Positions 1 to 8,517 of a stretch of 64,000 bases of DNA are shown piece by piece. A program made the translations under genes and the position numbers. The stretch is from CAYVVD01 sp964454975. Lineage in GTDB: Bacteria; Bacteroidota; Ignavibacteria; Kapaibacteriales; UBA2268. Location: assembly GCA_964454975.1 (NCBI GenBank), contig CAYVVD010000009.1:1-64000 (forward strand). Direction: 5' to 3'. The notes under the pieces are model-generated. The model was not told the origin of the DNA, searched no databases, and was given only the letters and a program-made list of their open reading frames with translations. Numbering within the stretch: the stretch's first letter is position 1; each line of letters begins with the position of its first letter.

Positions 1-849
1 CAAACCTATCCAACCGAGCTGCCATGGAATAGAGCTGAAAAATATGCCAAAGTTGCCTTTCCATGAATCAGCACCGGAGAACATCCACACCTGGTATTGC
101 TTGCCCTGCACATGGTAGAGGAATTTATCCAGCCCGCGGGCAACTCCACCCCAATCAAACAGCGGTTCCGCTGATGAGCGTATTGGAAGGTACAAATAAA
201 GGCTCACAGCGGAGAGCAAAGGGATTCCTGCCAGGAGAAGCCCTTTCACAAAGGAATGTTTAACGCCTGATTCCCGACTCACTTCATAGAGCAGGTACAG
301 CGAAGGGATTATCAACAATATGGTTGTCAGGTGGTTTGCAAAACCAAGCCCGACAAACAATCCGGCAAGCGCCCATAAGCGGAAGTCTTTGTTGTAATAT
401 GCCCTGAGAGAATATAGTACAGCCAGGTTGAACAGCAGCATCTGCAGGGAATATACTTCGAGCATTACTCCCTGCTCCCAGACCGTTTTGGCAAAAGCAA
501 ATGAAAGCGCAGAGACAAAAGCTGCAATCTCGATTCCGTTACTTGATTTTTTCGCTGATGGAATGTTATTGAAAATATCCAGGCAGATGATGTAAAAAAC
601 AACGGAAGCTAATGCTGTGTAAACTGCAGCAAGAACGTTCAGCGCAACAATATCCCTGATGGGCAGGATAATTGTCCATAGGTAACCAAGCAATGTGAAG
701 AGCGGATACCCCGTGGGATGGGAAATCCCCAGGATCGAGCAAACAGCTGCAAGTTCGCCGGAATCTGTGAAGGTAAGCCCGGGCGCGAGCGTTAGCATAT
801 AAACGCCAAAAGAAAGGAGAAACACAATATATGGAAATGCCCTTTGCAT
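1..849 (-). CDS. DUF2723 (TMEM260-like) polytopic membrane protein, 3' end cut by window edge
   Basis: The frame opens at an ATG at 849 and stays open to the window edge, giving the first 283 residues. It begins MQRAFPYIVFLLSFGVYMLT and carries the family hallmark TFTDSGELAA followed by SHPTGYPLFTLLGYLW near residues 25-55, then several hydrophobic segments and the segment GLGFANHLTTILLI. These are typical of DUF2723 proteins, which resemble protein O-mannosyltransferase/GT-C enzymes and are common in the FCB group. The acidic residue in TDSGEL corresponds to the usual GT-C catalytic Asp/Glu loop, which is inference. The gene lies 46 bases downstream of hemA and has its own -7 element. Substrate unknown. 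Confidence 0.85.
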   Translation of the reverse strand, partial: MQRAFPYIVFLLSFGVYMLTLAPGLTFTDSGELAAVCSILGISHPTGYPLFTLLGYLWTIILPIRDIVALNVLAAVYTALASVVFYIICLDIFNNIPSAKKSSNGIEIAAFVSALSFAFAKTVWEQGVMLEVYSLQMLLFNLAVLYSLRAYYNKDFRLWALAGLFVGLGFANHLTTILLIIPSLYLLYEVSRESGVKHSFVKGLLLAGIPLLSAVSLYLYLPIRSSAEPLFDWGGVARGLDKFLYHVQGKQYQVWMFSGADSWKGNFGIFFSSIPWQLGWIGL

Positions 850-874
850 GATGCTCAATCACTCATTCAAAGGG

Positions 875-882
875 CAAATATA
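875..882 (-). promoter_or_regulatory. Bacteroidota-type -7 element (TATATTTG) before the DUF2723 gene
   Basis: On the minus strand the sequence reads TATATTTGC about 26 bases upstream of the ATG at 849, matching the TAnnTTTG -7 consensus of the Bacteroidota housekeeping sigma factor. No convincing TTTG stands at -33, so the call rests on one element. Confidence 0.45.
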
Positions 883-895
883 CAAATTTCTGTGT

Positions 896-2116
896 TCAGG
901 TGTTAACCGTTTCCCGTGTGGCATCCCTGTTTTTAACAAGTATCTTCACGAATGTGGATTTTGTCCTGTGGAGCAGGGATTTTGTCAGCTTGTCCAGCTT
1001 CTCGATGCTGTGGTCGCCAAACTGCCCGCGATATTCTTCGAGTAGCTGCTGGCGGATTTTTTCAAATTTCTCAGAGTAGTCACCCATAATATCATCCGTC
1101 AAAGATTCCTGCCATTCATGGAATAGCCGCAACTCGTCCTCAATTATTTTCTCGGCTTCGGGGACAGCATTCTTCAAATGCTCCTGTTCAATATCTTTGA
1201 GGTGATGCTTAATGTTCTCCAGATCATAGTATTTGGTATGTTCAGGAAGCTCGCTTGTGTCTGTATCCCGCGGAATCGCCATATCTACAATCAGTCCGGG
1301 GGCATTATCCATTAAAGCAAGTTTTTGTAGCAGGTTCGAGCTTATAATGTAATCATCAGCTCCGGTTGAAGTAAATACTGCATCAGACATAGTGAGAGCA
1401 TATTCAAGATTGTCAAGGCTGTCTGACTGGCCGCCGTATTTTTCTGCCATCATCTGGGCCTTGAACTCAGTCCTGTTTACAAAGATAAACTTGTTTATTC
1501 CGGTTTTGATTAAGTTCTCGGCGACTATCTTGCTGTTCTCATTTACACCGATGATAGTAACCACACTTCCCTTGTCGAGCTTGTCAGCCATCAATTGAGA
1601 AGCTACTCCGCTGACGGATTGCTTTCCATGCCCAAGGCTTGTATTGTTTCGTACCTTTTTTCCAAGCCTGAAAGCGGCATGCACCAGTTTGTGCATTACT
1701 TTGTCGAGTGAATTTGCTTCGCAGGCGATGCTGTAAGCTTCTTTAACCTGCCCCTGTATCTGGTATTCACCGAGGACAACCGAATCGAGCCCGGCTATAA
1801 CACGGAACAAATGCTTTACGGCTTCATCGCCATCAAAGCTGTAAAAGCAATCCTTGCATGGCTCTTTTATCAGCTTCTCTACCGCAAAGTAAGAGTTGAC
1901 AAGCCCCCTGACATCAATTTTCCTGTTGATGGTAATGTAAAATTCAAGGCGGTTGCATGTTGCGAGTATCAGCACTGCTTCAATTCCTTCAAAAGAGCAT
2001 ATATATTTTAGTGCTGAGGGGATTTCTCTGCGTGAAATCTGGTATTTTTCACGGATTGCAACAGGCGCCGTCCTGTGATTCATACCAAAAACAATTAGAT
2101 TAGAATGTTTAGCCAT
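896..2116 (-). CDS. hemA: Glutamyl-tRNA reductase
   Basis: This 406-residue protein reduces glutamyl-tRNA(Glu) to glutamate-1-semialdehyde with NADPH, the first committed step of C5-pathway tetrapyrrole synthesis. Visible are the N-terminal GMNHRTAPV motif, the catalytic Cys54 in LATCNRLEFY, the signature GEYQIQGQVKEAY, a Rossmann region with VVTIIGVNENSKIVAENL, and a C-terminal helical dimerisation domain. In the Rossmann loop, GVNENSK departs from the usual GAGxMG glycines. Length fits the family (about 420). No other hem gene follows; the DUF2723 gene is downstream. Heme demand fits the nine-heme NrfHA system in the same window. Confidence 0.95.
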   Translation of the reverse strand: MAKHSNLIVFGMNHRTAPVAIREKYQISRREIPSALKYICSFEGIEAVLILATCNRLEFYITINRKIDVRGLVNSYFAVEKLIKEPCKDCFYSFDGDEAVKHLFRVIAGLDSVVLGEYQIQGQVKEAYSIACEANSLDKVMHKLVHAAFRLGKKVRNNTSLGHGKQSVSGVASQLMADKLDKGSVVTIIGVNENSKIVAENLIKTGINKFIFVNRTEFKAQMMAEKYGGQSDSLDNLEYALTMSDAVFTSTGADDYIISSNLLQKLALMDNAPGLIVDMAIPRDTDTSELPEHTKYYDLENIKHHLKDIEQEHLKNAVPEAEKIIEDELRLFHEWQESLTDDIMGDYSEKFEKIRQQLLEEYRGQFGDHSIEKLDKLTKSLLHRTKSTFVKILVKNRDATRETVNT

Positions 2117-2252
2117 AAATAGTCAGTAAAATTATAGCATTTACATAACAATGATAACAAACAGATGATTTATCTCCGACCTCATAATAAGGTATATAAC
2201 CATATTGTTGCTACCGAAATTTCATTTAATTTAAATAATATCAGGAAATTTT

Positions 2253-2283
2253 TTTGAGAATTTTCCACAAAGGCTTATTTTTG
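2253..2283 (+). promoter_or_regulatory. Bacteroidota-type promoter of rpmG
   Basis: TTTG at 2253-2256, a 19-base spacer, and TATTTTTG at 2276-2283 match both elements (TTTG-N19-TAnnTTTG) of the Bacteroidota sigma consensus exactly. Transcription would begin near 2290, about 20 bases before the rpmG ATG. Confidence 0.75.
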
Positions 2284-2309
2284 TAGTTCGTATTAACGGA
2301 GAATAAGAA

Positions 2310-2489
2310 ATGGCAAAGAAAGACGCACGTCATATTGTGATACTGGAATGCACGGAAGCCAAGAAGGAAGGCAAGCCTGCATCCCGCTATACAACAACCA
2401 AGAACAGGATGAACACACCGGACAGGCTGGAGATAAAAAAATACAACCCCTTCCTGCGAAGGCACACAATCCACAAAGAGATTAAATAA
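2310..2489 (+). CDS. rpmG: 50S ribosomal protein L33, zinc-free type
   Basis: This 59-residue protein starts MAKKDARHIVILECTEAK and ends KKYNPFLRRHTIHKEIK, the pattern of ribosomal protein L33 of the large subunit. It has a single Cys (LECTE), and the second CxxC pair is replaced by KYNPFLRRH, so this is the C- form that does not bind zinc. L33 often sits beside rpmB (L28); here it stands alone between hemA (divergent) and smpB, with a perfect promoter before it and a UUCG-capped terminator directly after it, so it is a monocistronic gene. Confidence 0.93.
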   Translation: MAKKDARHIVILECTEAKKEGKPASRYTTTKNRMNTPDRLEIKKYNPFLRRHTIHKEIK

Positions 2490-2493
2490 AAAA

Positions 2494-2515
2494 GGCTGCT
2501 TCGGCAGCCCTTTTT
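2494..2515 (+). terminator. Intrinsic terminator of rpmG
   Basis: GGCTGC, the loop TTCG and GCAGCC form a perfect six-pair stem with a stable UUCG tetraloop, followed by a T run. It begins five bases after the rpmG stop. Confidence 0.9.
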
Positions 2516-2784
2516 AATGAAAAAAGTTGAAATGTCCTGAACAAAATTGGTTGACTCTATTAAAACTAAAAGCTAATTAATTGTACATCGTGTGCCCCAC
2601 GCTGGCGGAGGTGTCTCCGTAGGAGTCAGGAGAGGAATATCAATTAAGAATTAATGATGTGCTGATGGATTTACTTCATATTATTGAAAAGGGATAATCA
2701 ACCGCAGAGGCCTCGGAGACATGCCATTAGTACTTGGTACTATGTACTAAGGACTATCCGACTAATTGATTATATTTGCCTGCT
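2516..2784 (+). other. Gene-free stretch between rpmG and smpB
   Basis: No coding potential. Small palindromes are visible, such as CGGAG..CTCCG near 2605-2620 and the repeated GTAC-rich run near 2728-2755. No clear promoter for smpB was found here. Confidence 0.5.
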
Positions 2785-3264
2785 ATGAGTGGAAATACCA
2801 TAAATGAACGGCGAAGGAAACTAATCGCTACCAACAGGAAAGCGAGGCATGAGTTCCATATAGTGCAGACTCTTGAGGCGGGGGTTGTCCTGCAAGGCAC
2901 GGAGGTAAAGTCGCTTAGGGCAGGGCGCTGCAGCCTGCAGGATGCCTATGCAGCATTTGTTGATAAAAACAGCAATGAACTTATCCTGCACAACCTGCAT
3001 ATTAATCCATACGAGCAGGGAAGCTTTACTAACCATGAACCAAAGCGGCCTCGCAAACTATTGATTAATGTTCGCGAAGCGCGCAAGCTCAAACCAAAAG
3101 TAAATGAGAAAGGATATACGCTGATTCCGCTCTCGCTCTATTTTTCCGGACATCTGGTGAAAGTGGAACTTGCGTTGGTAACCGCCAAGAAGAAATATGA
3201 CAAGCGCGAGGCGGTCAAGGAACGCGAAGTACAACGGGATATACGGCGGAAATTTGCCGGCTGA
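2785..3264 (+). CDS. smpB: SsrA (tmRNA)-binding protein SmpB
   Basis: This 159-residue protein binds tmRNA and is required for trans-translation rescue of stalled ribosomes. It shows TNRKARHEFHI near the N-terminus, the signature GTEVKSLRAGRCSLQDAYA around residues 35-55, and the basic tail with KKKYDKREAVKEREVQRDI that enters the decoding site. The ATG at 2785 was preferred to an in-frame TTG at 2776. Its TGA stop ends at 3264 and the convergent crotonase gene ends at 3265, leaving no gap and no terminator. The ssrA gene is not in the window. Confidence 0.95.
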   Translation: MSGNTINERRRKLIATNRKARHEFHIVQTLEAGVVLQGTEVKSLRAGRCSLQDAYAAFVDKNSNELILHNLHINPYEQGSFTNHEPKRPRKLLINVREARKLKPKVNEKGYTLIPLSLYFSGHLVKVELALVTAKKKYDKREAVKEREVQRDIRRKFAG

Positions 3265-4023
3265 TTACTTCCCTTTGAATTGATTTATGTAATCCTTAGT
3301 AAAATCTGAAAGGCAGAGCCTTGCACTAATTGCAGCGCGCTTCGGCAGCAGCTCATCCCAATCTTCCGTTCCTTCCCAGAAAATTTTCTTTAATTCGGCA
3401 GCAGCTTCCGGGCTCGAATTCGAAAGCCTGTTTGCTTGTGCAGCAACGGCTTTGTCAAGCTCTTCAACAGTATCGAAGACCCTGTTATAAAGATTGTTCT
3501 CCTCGGCCCATTTTGCATCATACCAGCCACAATCCATTGACAGGGCAGAAAATGCTGCAACGCCAATCTTTCTCTGAACTGCCGGCCCAACAACAAATGG
3601 TCCGATACCGAGTAAAAATTCGCTTAGTTTAACCGATGCTCCTTCATGGGCATAGGTGTAATCGCATGCAGACACAAGACCGACGCCCCCGCCGACAGCT
3701 TTGCCATGTATCCTGCCGATAATCAGCCTGGGGCATTTCCGCATTGCGTTTAGCACTCTTGCAAAACCTGAGAAAAATGCAATCCCTGTATCAAGTTCTT
3801 TGATATCAAGCAGTTCATCAAAGGAAGCCCCGGCACAAAATGCTTTTTCGCCGCCGCTTTTGAGAATGATTACACGAATATCCCTGTTTTGTCCTGCTTC
3901 TTCGATTGTCTTGGCTAATACATTTAATAGTTTGCAGGGGAGTGAATTGCTTTTCGGATGGAAAAAAGTAATAGTTCCGATGTTATTTTGGATTTGAAAA
4001 TCTACAGCACCGTTTTCGCTCAT
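3265..4023 (-). CDS. Enoyl-CoA hydratase/isomerase family protein (crotonase fold)
   Basis: This 252-residue crotonase has the two oxyanion-hole stretches KAFCAGASFDELL and GKAVGGGVGLVSACDY, then VKLSEFLLGIGPFVVGP. The second catalytic Glu of enoyl-CoA hydratases (rat Glu164) is present in LSEFLLG, but the first (rat Glu144, normally GGGCELA) is replaced in GGGVGLV. Water addition by the classical two-Glu mechanism is therefore doubtful, and an isomerase or a methylglutaconyl-CoA hydratase-like role is possible. An AGGAG ribosome site precedes the ATG. The thpR gene lies 45 bases upstream and a -7 element sits in that gap, so it may be transcribed on its own. Confidence 0.85.
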   Translation of the reverse strand: MSENGAVDFQIQNNIGTITFFHPKSNSLPCKLLNVLAKTIEEAGQNRDIRVIILKSGGEKAFCAGASFDELLDIKELDTGIAFFSGFARVLNAMRKCPRLIIGRIHGKAVGGGVGLVSACDYTYAHEGASVKLSEFLLGIGPFVVGPAVQRKIGVAAFSALSMDCGWYDAKWAEENNLYNRVFDTVEELDKAVAAQANRLSNSSPEAAAELKKIFWEGTEDWDELLPKRAAISARLCLSDFTKDYINQFKGK

Positions 4024-4054
4024 CAGTTACTCCTGTTAACATTGTCATAGAATA

Positions 4055-4062
4055 CAAATATA
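4055..4062 (-). promoter_or_regulatory. Bacteroidota-type -7 element (TATATTTG) before the crotonase gene
   Basis: TATATTTG on the minus strand, in the gap between thpR and the crotonase gene, fits TAnnTTTG. The -33 element is weak. Confidence 0.4.
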
Positions 4063-4068
4063 ACAGGA

Positions 4069-4614
4069 TTACATAATTACAGAATACTCGGGGCCATTGT
4101 TTGTGAGTTTGCTTTCTATAAGATTGACACGTACCCTGCTCATTTTTCCAAATACCTTATCGCTGAACTGATTTACGACTTTAGCAAAATCAGGTGGAGG
4201 TAATTCCTTGATTCGTTGGAGCGTAACGTGAGGATTAAAGCGGCGGGATTCTTTGTCGAAGCCAATCTGTACGAGCTTTGATTCAATATCGTTGAATATT
4301 CTTTTTAGTTTGTTGTCTTTATTAATAATGTCGGCATAAAGAATCCGCGGGCGATTGATATTTGGAAATCCACCCAGTCCCTTGAATACCACTTCTGCAC
4401 GGAAATCACCAAGGCATTCTCTGATAATGCCTGACAAAATCTTGATTTCTGTTTCAGCAATATCACCCAGGAATTTGTAAGTAAAATGCAGAATATCATA
4501 ATTTACCCAATTGCCTTTTGTTACCTCGAAAAGGCTGTCACGGATTTCGTCGTAGTGCCCGTTGAAAACATGTTTATCAACAAAACTTCCAATAAATAGG
4601 CGGTGGGTTTGCAT
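4069..4614 (-). CDS. thpR: RNA 2',3'-cyclic phosphodiesterase (2'-5' RNA ligase family)
   Basis: This 181-residue member of the 2H phosphoesterase family has both catalytic HxT motifs: His43-Phe-Thr45 in LHFTYKFLG and His129-Val-Thr131 in NPHVTLQRI. The family opens 2',3'-cyclic phosphate ends of RNA and was first described as a 2'-5' ligase; its cellular role is not well defined. The distance between the motifs and the length match ThpR/LigT. A terminator lies just upstream at 4662-4701, which separates it from the metK-ahcY operon. Confidence 0.9.
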   Translation of the reverse strand: MQTHRLFIGSFVDKHVFNGHYDEIRDSLFEVTKGNWVNYDILHFTYKFLGDIAETEIKILSGIIRECLGDFRAEVVFKGLGGFPNINRPRILYADIINKDNKLKRIFNDIESKLVQIGFDKESRRFNPHVTLQRIKELPPPDFAKVVNQFSDKVFGKMSRVRVNLIESKLTNNGPEYSVIM

Positions 4615-4661
4615 AGAGGATAATTAATAATTATTAATGGTTCAACCTGTCTGACAAAATC

Positions 4662-4701
4662 TAAAAAAAAAGGCCGAATGCACAAAGCAATACGGCTCAT
4701 T
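4662..4701 (-). terminator. Intrinsic terminator after ahcY
   Basis: On the minus strand GCCGTATTGC pairs with GCATTCGGC across a short loop (one mismatch), followed by nine T residues. It lies about 80 bases beyond the ahcY stop. Confidence 0.75.
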
Positions 4702-4778
4702 ATTTTTATTTTGTATCTAAATTGTTGAGAATGTATACAGTTGCATTCTATTAACGAAAGTTAATATATTAGCGAAGG

Positions 4779-6092
4779 CTATGTTCCTGCATTATAATCC
4801 ATGATATACTTTTGTTGTTCTTCAGTAAGAACGTCAATATCCATTTTCATCATGCGTAGTTTTGTTTTTGCAACAAATTCATCTTGCTCTCCAGGCAGTT
4901 CAATCACTTTGTTAGGGAGGTTCTCGCCTCTCTTGTGCGACTCCACGAGCCTGAGGTGCGACATAAACTGGTTAGCAAAGGACATATCCATTACCTCGGA
5001 AGGATGACCTTCGGCAGCAGCAAGATTAATCAGCCTTCCTTGTGCAAGCAGGTATATGCGGTTGCCATTCTTAAGTGTGTACTCCTCACAGTTCGGTCTG
5101 ATAGTCCTTTTAGATACTGACACTTCTTCGAGTTCCGGAATGTTAATCTCCGCATCGTAATGGCCTGTATTGCAAACAATAGCACCGTCGCGCATTTTTT
5201 CAAAATGCCATTTGCGGATTACATCCTTTACGCCCGTCGCAGTAACAAAGATGTCGCCAACTTTCGCTGCTTCGTCCATAGTCATTACCTCGTGCCCTTC
5301 GAGTACGGCTTTCAAAGCGGCGGTGGCTTTGATTTCAGTGCAGATTGTATTGGCTCCCAGTCCTTTGGCACGCTTTGCAACACCCGAACCACAATGGCCG
5401 TGCCCGGCAACAACAAAATTCTTACTTGCAATCAGAACCGAGGTTGCGCGGATAATACCGTCAATCGTTGACTGGCCGGTACCATACACATTGTCGAAGT
5501 CCCATTTGGTCTCGGCATCGTTTACGGCATAAACAGGATAGAAAAGCTTGCCTGAAGCCGCTCTTGCACGAAGGCGCTGGATGCCGGTCGTGGTTTCTTC
5601 AGTTCCGCCAATGATATGATTCTTTGCCATATCCTCGTAGCTTTCATGCGCAGTGTTAATCAGGTCGCATCCGTCGTCGAGCGTAAGATGCGGCGGTTTG
5701 TCAATAGTGCGTTCGATGCACCAGTAGAAATCCTCGTGGTTACCATACCAGGCAAAAATTTCGATGCCTTCTTCAGCAAGGGCAGCCGCAACAGCGTCAT
5801 TTGTTGAAAGAGGATTACAGCCTGACCATGATACTTCCGCGCCGGCTGCTTTTAAAGCCCTTATAAGCACAGCTGTTTCTTTAGTAACATGGAGGCAGCC
5901 TGCTATTTTGTAGCCTTCGAATGGTTTTGTGTTGCTGTATTCTTCTTTTAAATGCATCAAAACAGGCATCCTTGATTCAGCCCAGTCAATCAGGAGCCTG
6001 CCCCTTTCTGCCTGGGATATATCTTTCACACAGTATTTTCCCTGTACTTCAGAGAAATTGCCTGTTGCTTTTTTTACAGGATAATCAGCCAT
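4779..6092 (-). CDS. ahcY: Adenosylhomocysteinase
   Basis: This 437-residue NAD-dependent enzyme hydrolyses S-adenosylhomocysteine to adenosine and homocysteine. Visible are AGCLHVTKETAVLI and SGCNPLSTNDAVAAAL in the substrate domain, GKLFYPVYAVNDAETKWDFDN with the active-site Lys and Asp, YGTGQSTIDGI, and the nucleotide-binding segment VAGHGHCGSGVAKRAKG (GxGxxG). The roughly 40-residue insertion of the long form is absent, so this is the short bacterial/archaeal form. It follows metK by 15 bases and is surely co-transcribed with it, so methyl-group donor synthesis and by-product removal are coupled. Confidence 0.96.
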   Translation of the reverse strand: MADYPVKKATGNFSEVQGKYCVKDISQAERGRLLIDWAESRMPVLMHLKEEYSNTKPFEGYKIAGCLHVTKETAVLIRALKAAGAEVSWSGCNPLSTNDAVAAALAEEGIEIFAWYGNHEDFYWCIERTIDKPPHLTLDDGCDLINTAHESYEDMAKNHIIGGTEETTTGIQRLRARAASGKLFYPVYAVNDAETKWDFDNVYGTGQSTIDGIIRATSVLIASKNFVVAGHGHCGSGVAKRAKGLGANTICTEIKATAALKAVLEGHEVMTMDEAAKVGDIFVTATGVKDVIRKWHFEKMRDGAIVCNTGHYDAEINIPELEEVSVSKRTIRPNCEEYTLKNGNRIYLLAQGRLINLAAAEGHPSEVMDMSFANQFMSHLRLVESHKRGENLPNKVIELPGEQDEFVAKTKLRMMKMDIDVLTEEQQKYIMDYNAGT

Positions 6093-6107
6093 TAATATAT
6101 TCCTTCA

Positions 6108-7250
6108 TTATATTCGTTTAAAATCATCGACTAAATTCAATTCCTCCCAGGGGAACCCATCACGCCCGAAGTGGCCGTAAGCAGCTGTCTGCCTATAGAC
6201 AGGCATTTTTAAATCAAGGCGTTCAATAATTCCTTTTGGTGATAAATCAATATTCTTCCTTATAAATAGTTCTATAGAGCTTTCATCAACTTTACCCTTT
6301 CCGTGTGTGTTAACGTATATCGAAACGGGCTCGGGAACACCGATAGCATATGAAAGCTGGATAGTGCATTCGCTTGTAAGTCCGGCGGCTACAATATTCT
6401 TAGCCAGGTATCTCGCTGCATAGGCTGCTGAGCGGTCAACCTTTGTCGGGTCCTTGCCTGAAAAGGCTCCGCCTCCGTGAGGTGCCTTTCCTCCGTAAGT
6501 ATCAACAATGATCTTACGGCCTGTTAATCCTGTATCTCCATGAGGTCCGCCAATAACAAAACTGCCTGAGGGATTAATATGGTAAACTGTTTCATCGCTG
6601 AGATATTCAGCAGGCACAACCTTTTTGATTACATGCTCTATCATATCATCGCGTATCTGATCCTGATTTACGCCCGGATTATGCTGGGTTGAGATAACAA
6701 TCGCCTCAACACCCATAATTTCGCCGTCTTTTGTATATCGGAATGTAACCTGTGATTTTGCATCAGGCCTTAAGTAGGGAATAGCAGTTCCTTCCCTGCG
6801 AAGGTCTGCGAGCTTTTTGACAAGCTTGTGTGCAAACATAATAGGAGCAGGCATCAGTTCCCGTGTTTCATTGCATGCATAGCCGAACATCATGCCCTGG
6901 TCGCCCGCTCCGCCGCGGTCAACACCATCAGATATTTCAGGTGATTGTTGATTTATAGCATTGAGTACGCTGCATGACCATGCGTCAAAGCGATATTCAG
7001 CATCAGTATATCCGATGTCTTTTATTACATCTCTGACCAATTGCGGCAGGTCAACATATGTTTCAGTGGTGATTTCACCACCAACGAGGAGCAAACCGGT
7101 AGCCGCAAAACATTCACATGCAACCCTGCTGTTTGGGTCGTCCGTAAGCATTGCGTCGAGTATTGCGTCGGATACCTGGTCGCATATTTTATCGGGGTGG
7201 CCTTCGGAAACCGATTCCGAAGTGAAAAGGTAAGTGTTTGCTTTATCCAT
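6108..7250 (-). CDS. metK: S-adenosylmethionine synthetase
   Basis: This 380-residue enzyme makes S-adenosylmethionine from methionine and ATP. It begins MDKANTYLFTSESVSEGHPD with the catalytic His18, and contains GGAGDQGMMFGYA and GGPHGDTGLTGRKIIVDTYG, the two family signatures. The in-frame codon at 7268 is TTG, so the ATG at 7250 was chosen, which matches the conserved N-terminus. It sits between a nucleotidyltransferase gene 54 bases upstream and ahcY 15 bases downstream. No SAM riboswitch fold could be recognised upstream. Confidence 0.97.
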   Translation of the reverse strand: MDKANTYLFTSESVSEGHPDKICDQVSDAILDAMLTDDPNSRVACECFAATGLLLVGGEITTETYVDLPQLVRDVIKDIGYTDAEYRFDAWSCSVLNAINQQSPEISDGVDRGGAGDQGMMFGYACNETRELMPAPIMFAHKLVKKLADLRREGTAIPYLRPDAKSQVTFRYTKDGEIMGVEAIVISTQHNPGVNQDQIRDDMIEHVIKKVVPAEYLSDETVYHINPSGSFVIGGPHGDTGLTGRKIIVDTYGGKAPHGGGAFSGKDPTKVDRSAAYAARYLAKNIVAAGLTSECTIQLSYAIGVPEPVSIYVNTHGKGKVDESSIELFIRKNIDLSPKGIIERLDLKMPVYRQTAAYGHFGRDGFPWEELNLVDDFKRI

Positions 7251-7304
7251 TTCTTTTGCTCTATTCAAATAACAATCGTAACGTTTTTAGGCCTTACTAA
7301 TTAT

Positions 7305-8282
7305 CTACGAAAAATCAATTTCGCTCGAATTTCCTACATTAAATTTTTGGAAGCGTCCCGTAACCTTAGCATTGTTACCGATTATCGATTCTTCGAGCAA
7401 AGCTGCAGAAACTGTTGCATCATTGCTGATTATTGAATTTCTTACAACACTGTCCTCTACTTTTGCGCCGTCAGCCACTGTTGTATATGGCCCTATAATG
7501 GAACGGCTAAGAATTGCATTTTCGGAAACAAAACATGGTGGAATTATAATAGAATCGTCAAAACTCCTTTCGGCGCTGCTGTGGTCCAGAAGAAAGCGAT
7601 TCGTGGAAAGCATGGTTTCACGCTTGCCGCAATCGTACCAACCTTCAACAGGGAATGTATTAATCTCTACTCCTTTGTCAATCATAAGCTGGAGTGCATC
7701 CGTGAGCTGGTATTCACCACGGGTTTTTATTTTTGATGAAATCAATTCACTTAGAGATGATTTTAATTCTTCAGTTTCCTTTATATAATAGATACCCACA
7801 ATTGCAAGTTTTGATACAGGTTTTTCAGGTTTTTCAATCAACTTTGTTATCATTCCATTGCCATTGGTCATTACAACTCCGAATCGCCTGGGATCGTCAA
7901 CTTCCTTTACGCCAAGCGAGCTAAACCCGCTATTATATGCCAGGCTCAGGTCAACATCAAAGATTGTGTCGCCGAGAATAATCATGACAGGTTCGTCATC
8001 CAGTGTATTCCTGGCTGTCCAGATTGCATGGCCAAGCCCTTTTCGTTCTTCCTGGACAACAAAGGATACATCCATATCATAGCGCGAAGTAACATATTCT
8101 TCAACAAGATTTCGCATATAACCGGTAACGATAGAGGCCTTCTCGATTCCCTGTTCAATAAGTGCATCAAGGATATGCCCGAGAATTGGTTTGCCTGCAA
8201 CATTAAGCAGCACCTTGGGGAGCGCAAAAGTATGAGGCCTGAGTCTTGTTCCAACTCCTGCTACCGGTATCACAGCGCGCAT
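7305..8282 (-). CDS. Sugar-phosphate nucleotidyltransferase with left-handed beta-helix tail
   Basis: This 325-residue protein starts MRAVIPVAGVGTRLRPHTFA followed by LPKVLLNVAGKPIL, the nucleotide-binding and Lys motifs of NTP_transferase enzymes that activate sugar 1-phosphates. ILGDTIFDVDLS gives the metal-binding Asp. The C-terminal 90 residues show hexapeptide-like repeats (IIGPYTTVADGAKVEDSVV, SIISNDATVS, IIGNNAKV), as in long RmlA-type or GlmU-like proteins. The sugar and nucleotide cannot be read from sequence; a glucose-1-phosphate thymidylyl- or uridylyltransferase is likely. It is the first gene of the metK-ahcY operon, an unexpected partner for SAM-cycle genes. Confidence 0.85.
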   Translation of the reverse strand: MRAVIPVAGVGTRLRPHTFALPKVLLNVAGKPILGHILDALIEQGIEKASIVTGYMRNLVEEYVTSRYDMDVSFVVQEERKGLGHAIWTARNTLDDEPVMIILGDTIFDVDLSLAYNSGFSSLGVKEVDDPRRFGVVMTNGNGMITKLIEKPEKPVSKLAIVGIYYIKETEELKSSLSELISSKIKTRGEYQLTDALQLMIDKGVEINTFPVEGWYDCGKRETMLSTNRFLLDHSSAERSFDDSIIIPPCFVSENAILSRSIIGPYTTVADGAKVEDSVVRNSIISNDATVSAALLEESIIGNNAKVTGRFQKFNVGNSSEIDFS

Positions 8283-8517
8283 AATAGTATTCCGTTTTCT
8301 TCCAAAATAAAAGATTACAAAGTTAAGAAAATTAGTTGATAGTTAGATATTACATAGTGCGCAGTTTGTAGAATTTTGACCGGGTTTAAGTATTGGCTAA
8401 CCGGAGTTTTATTTTTCAAGTATTTTCCTTATCATTATGTGCAATACAGGATGGTTCTTCTTTTAATTTAATTCAGAATGAATTATCTTATTGCAGGCTA
8501 TTTACGTGGAGTTATCA

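Noticed and set aside
7251..7304. SAM or SAH riboswitch before metK/ahcY
   Set aside because: The gaps are too short (54 and 15 bases) and no such fold is visible; the region before the first gene at 8282 also shows none.
8376..8389. FNR/Crp-like site TTGAC-CGGG-TTTAA before nrfH
   Set aside because: Only one half-site fits TTGAC/TTGAT; the other is poor, so no operator was called.
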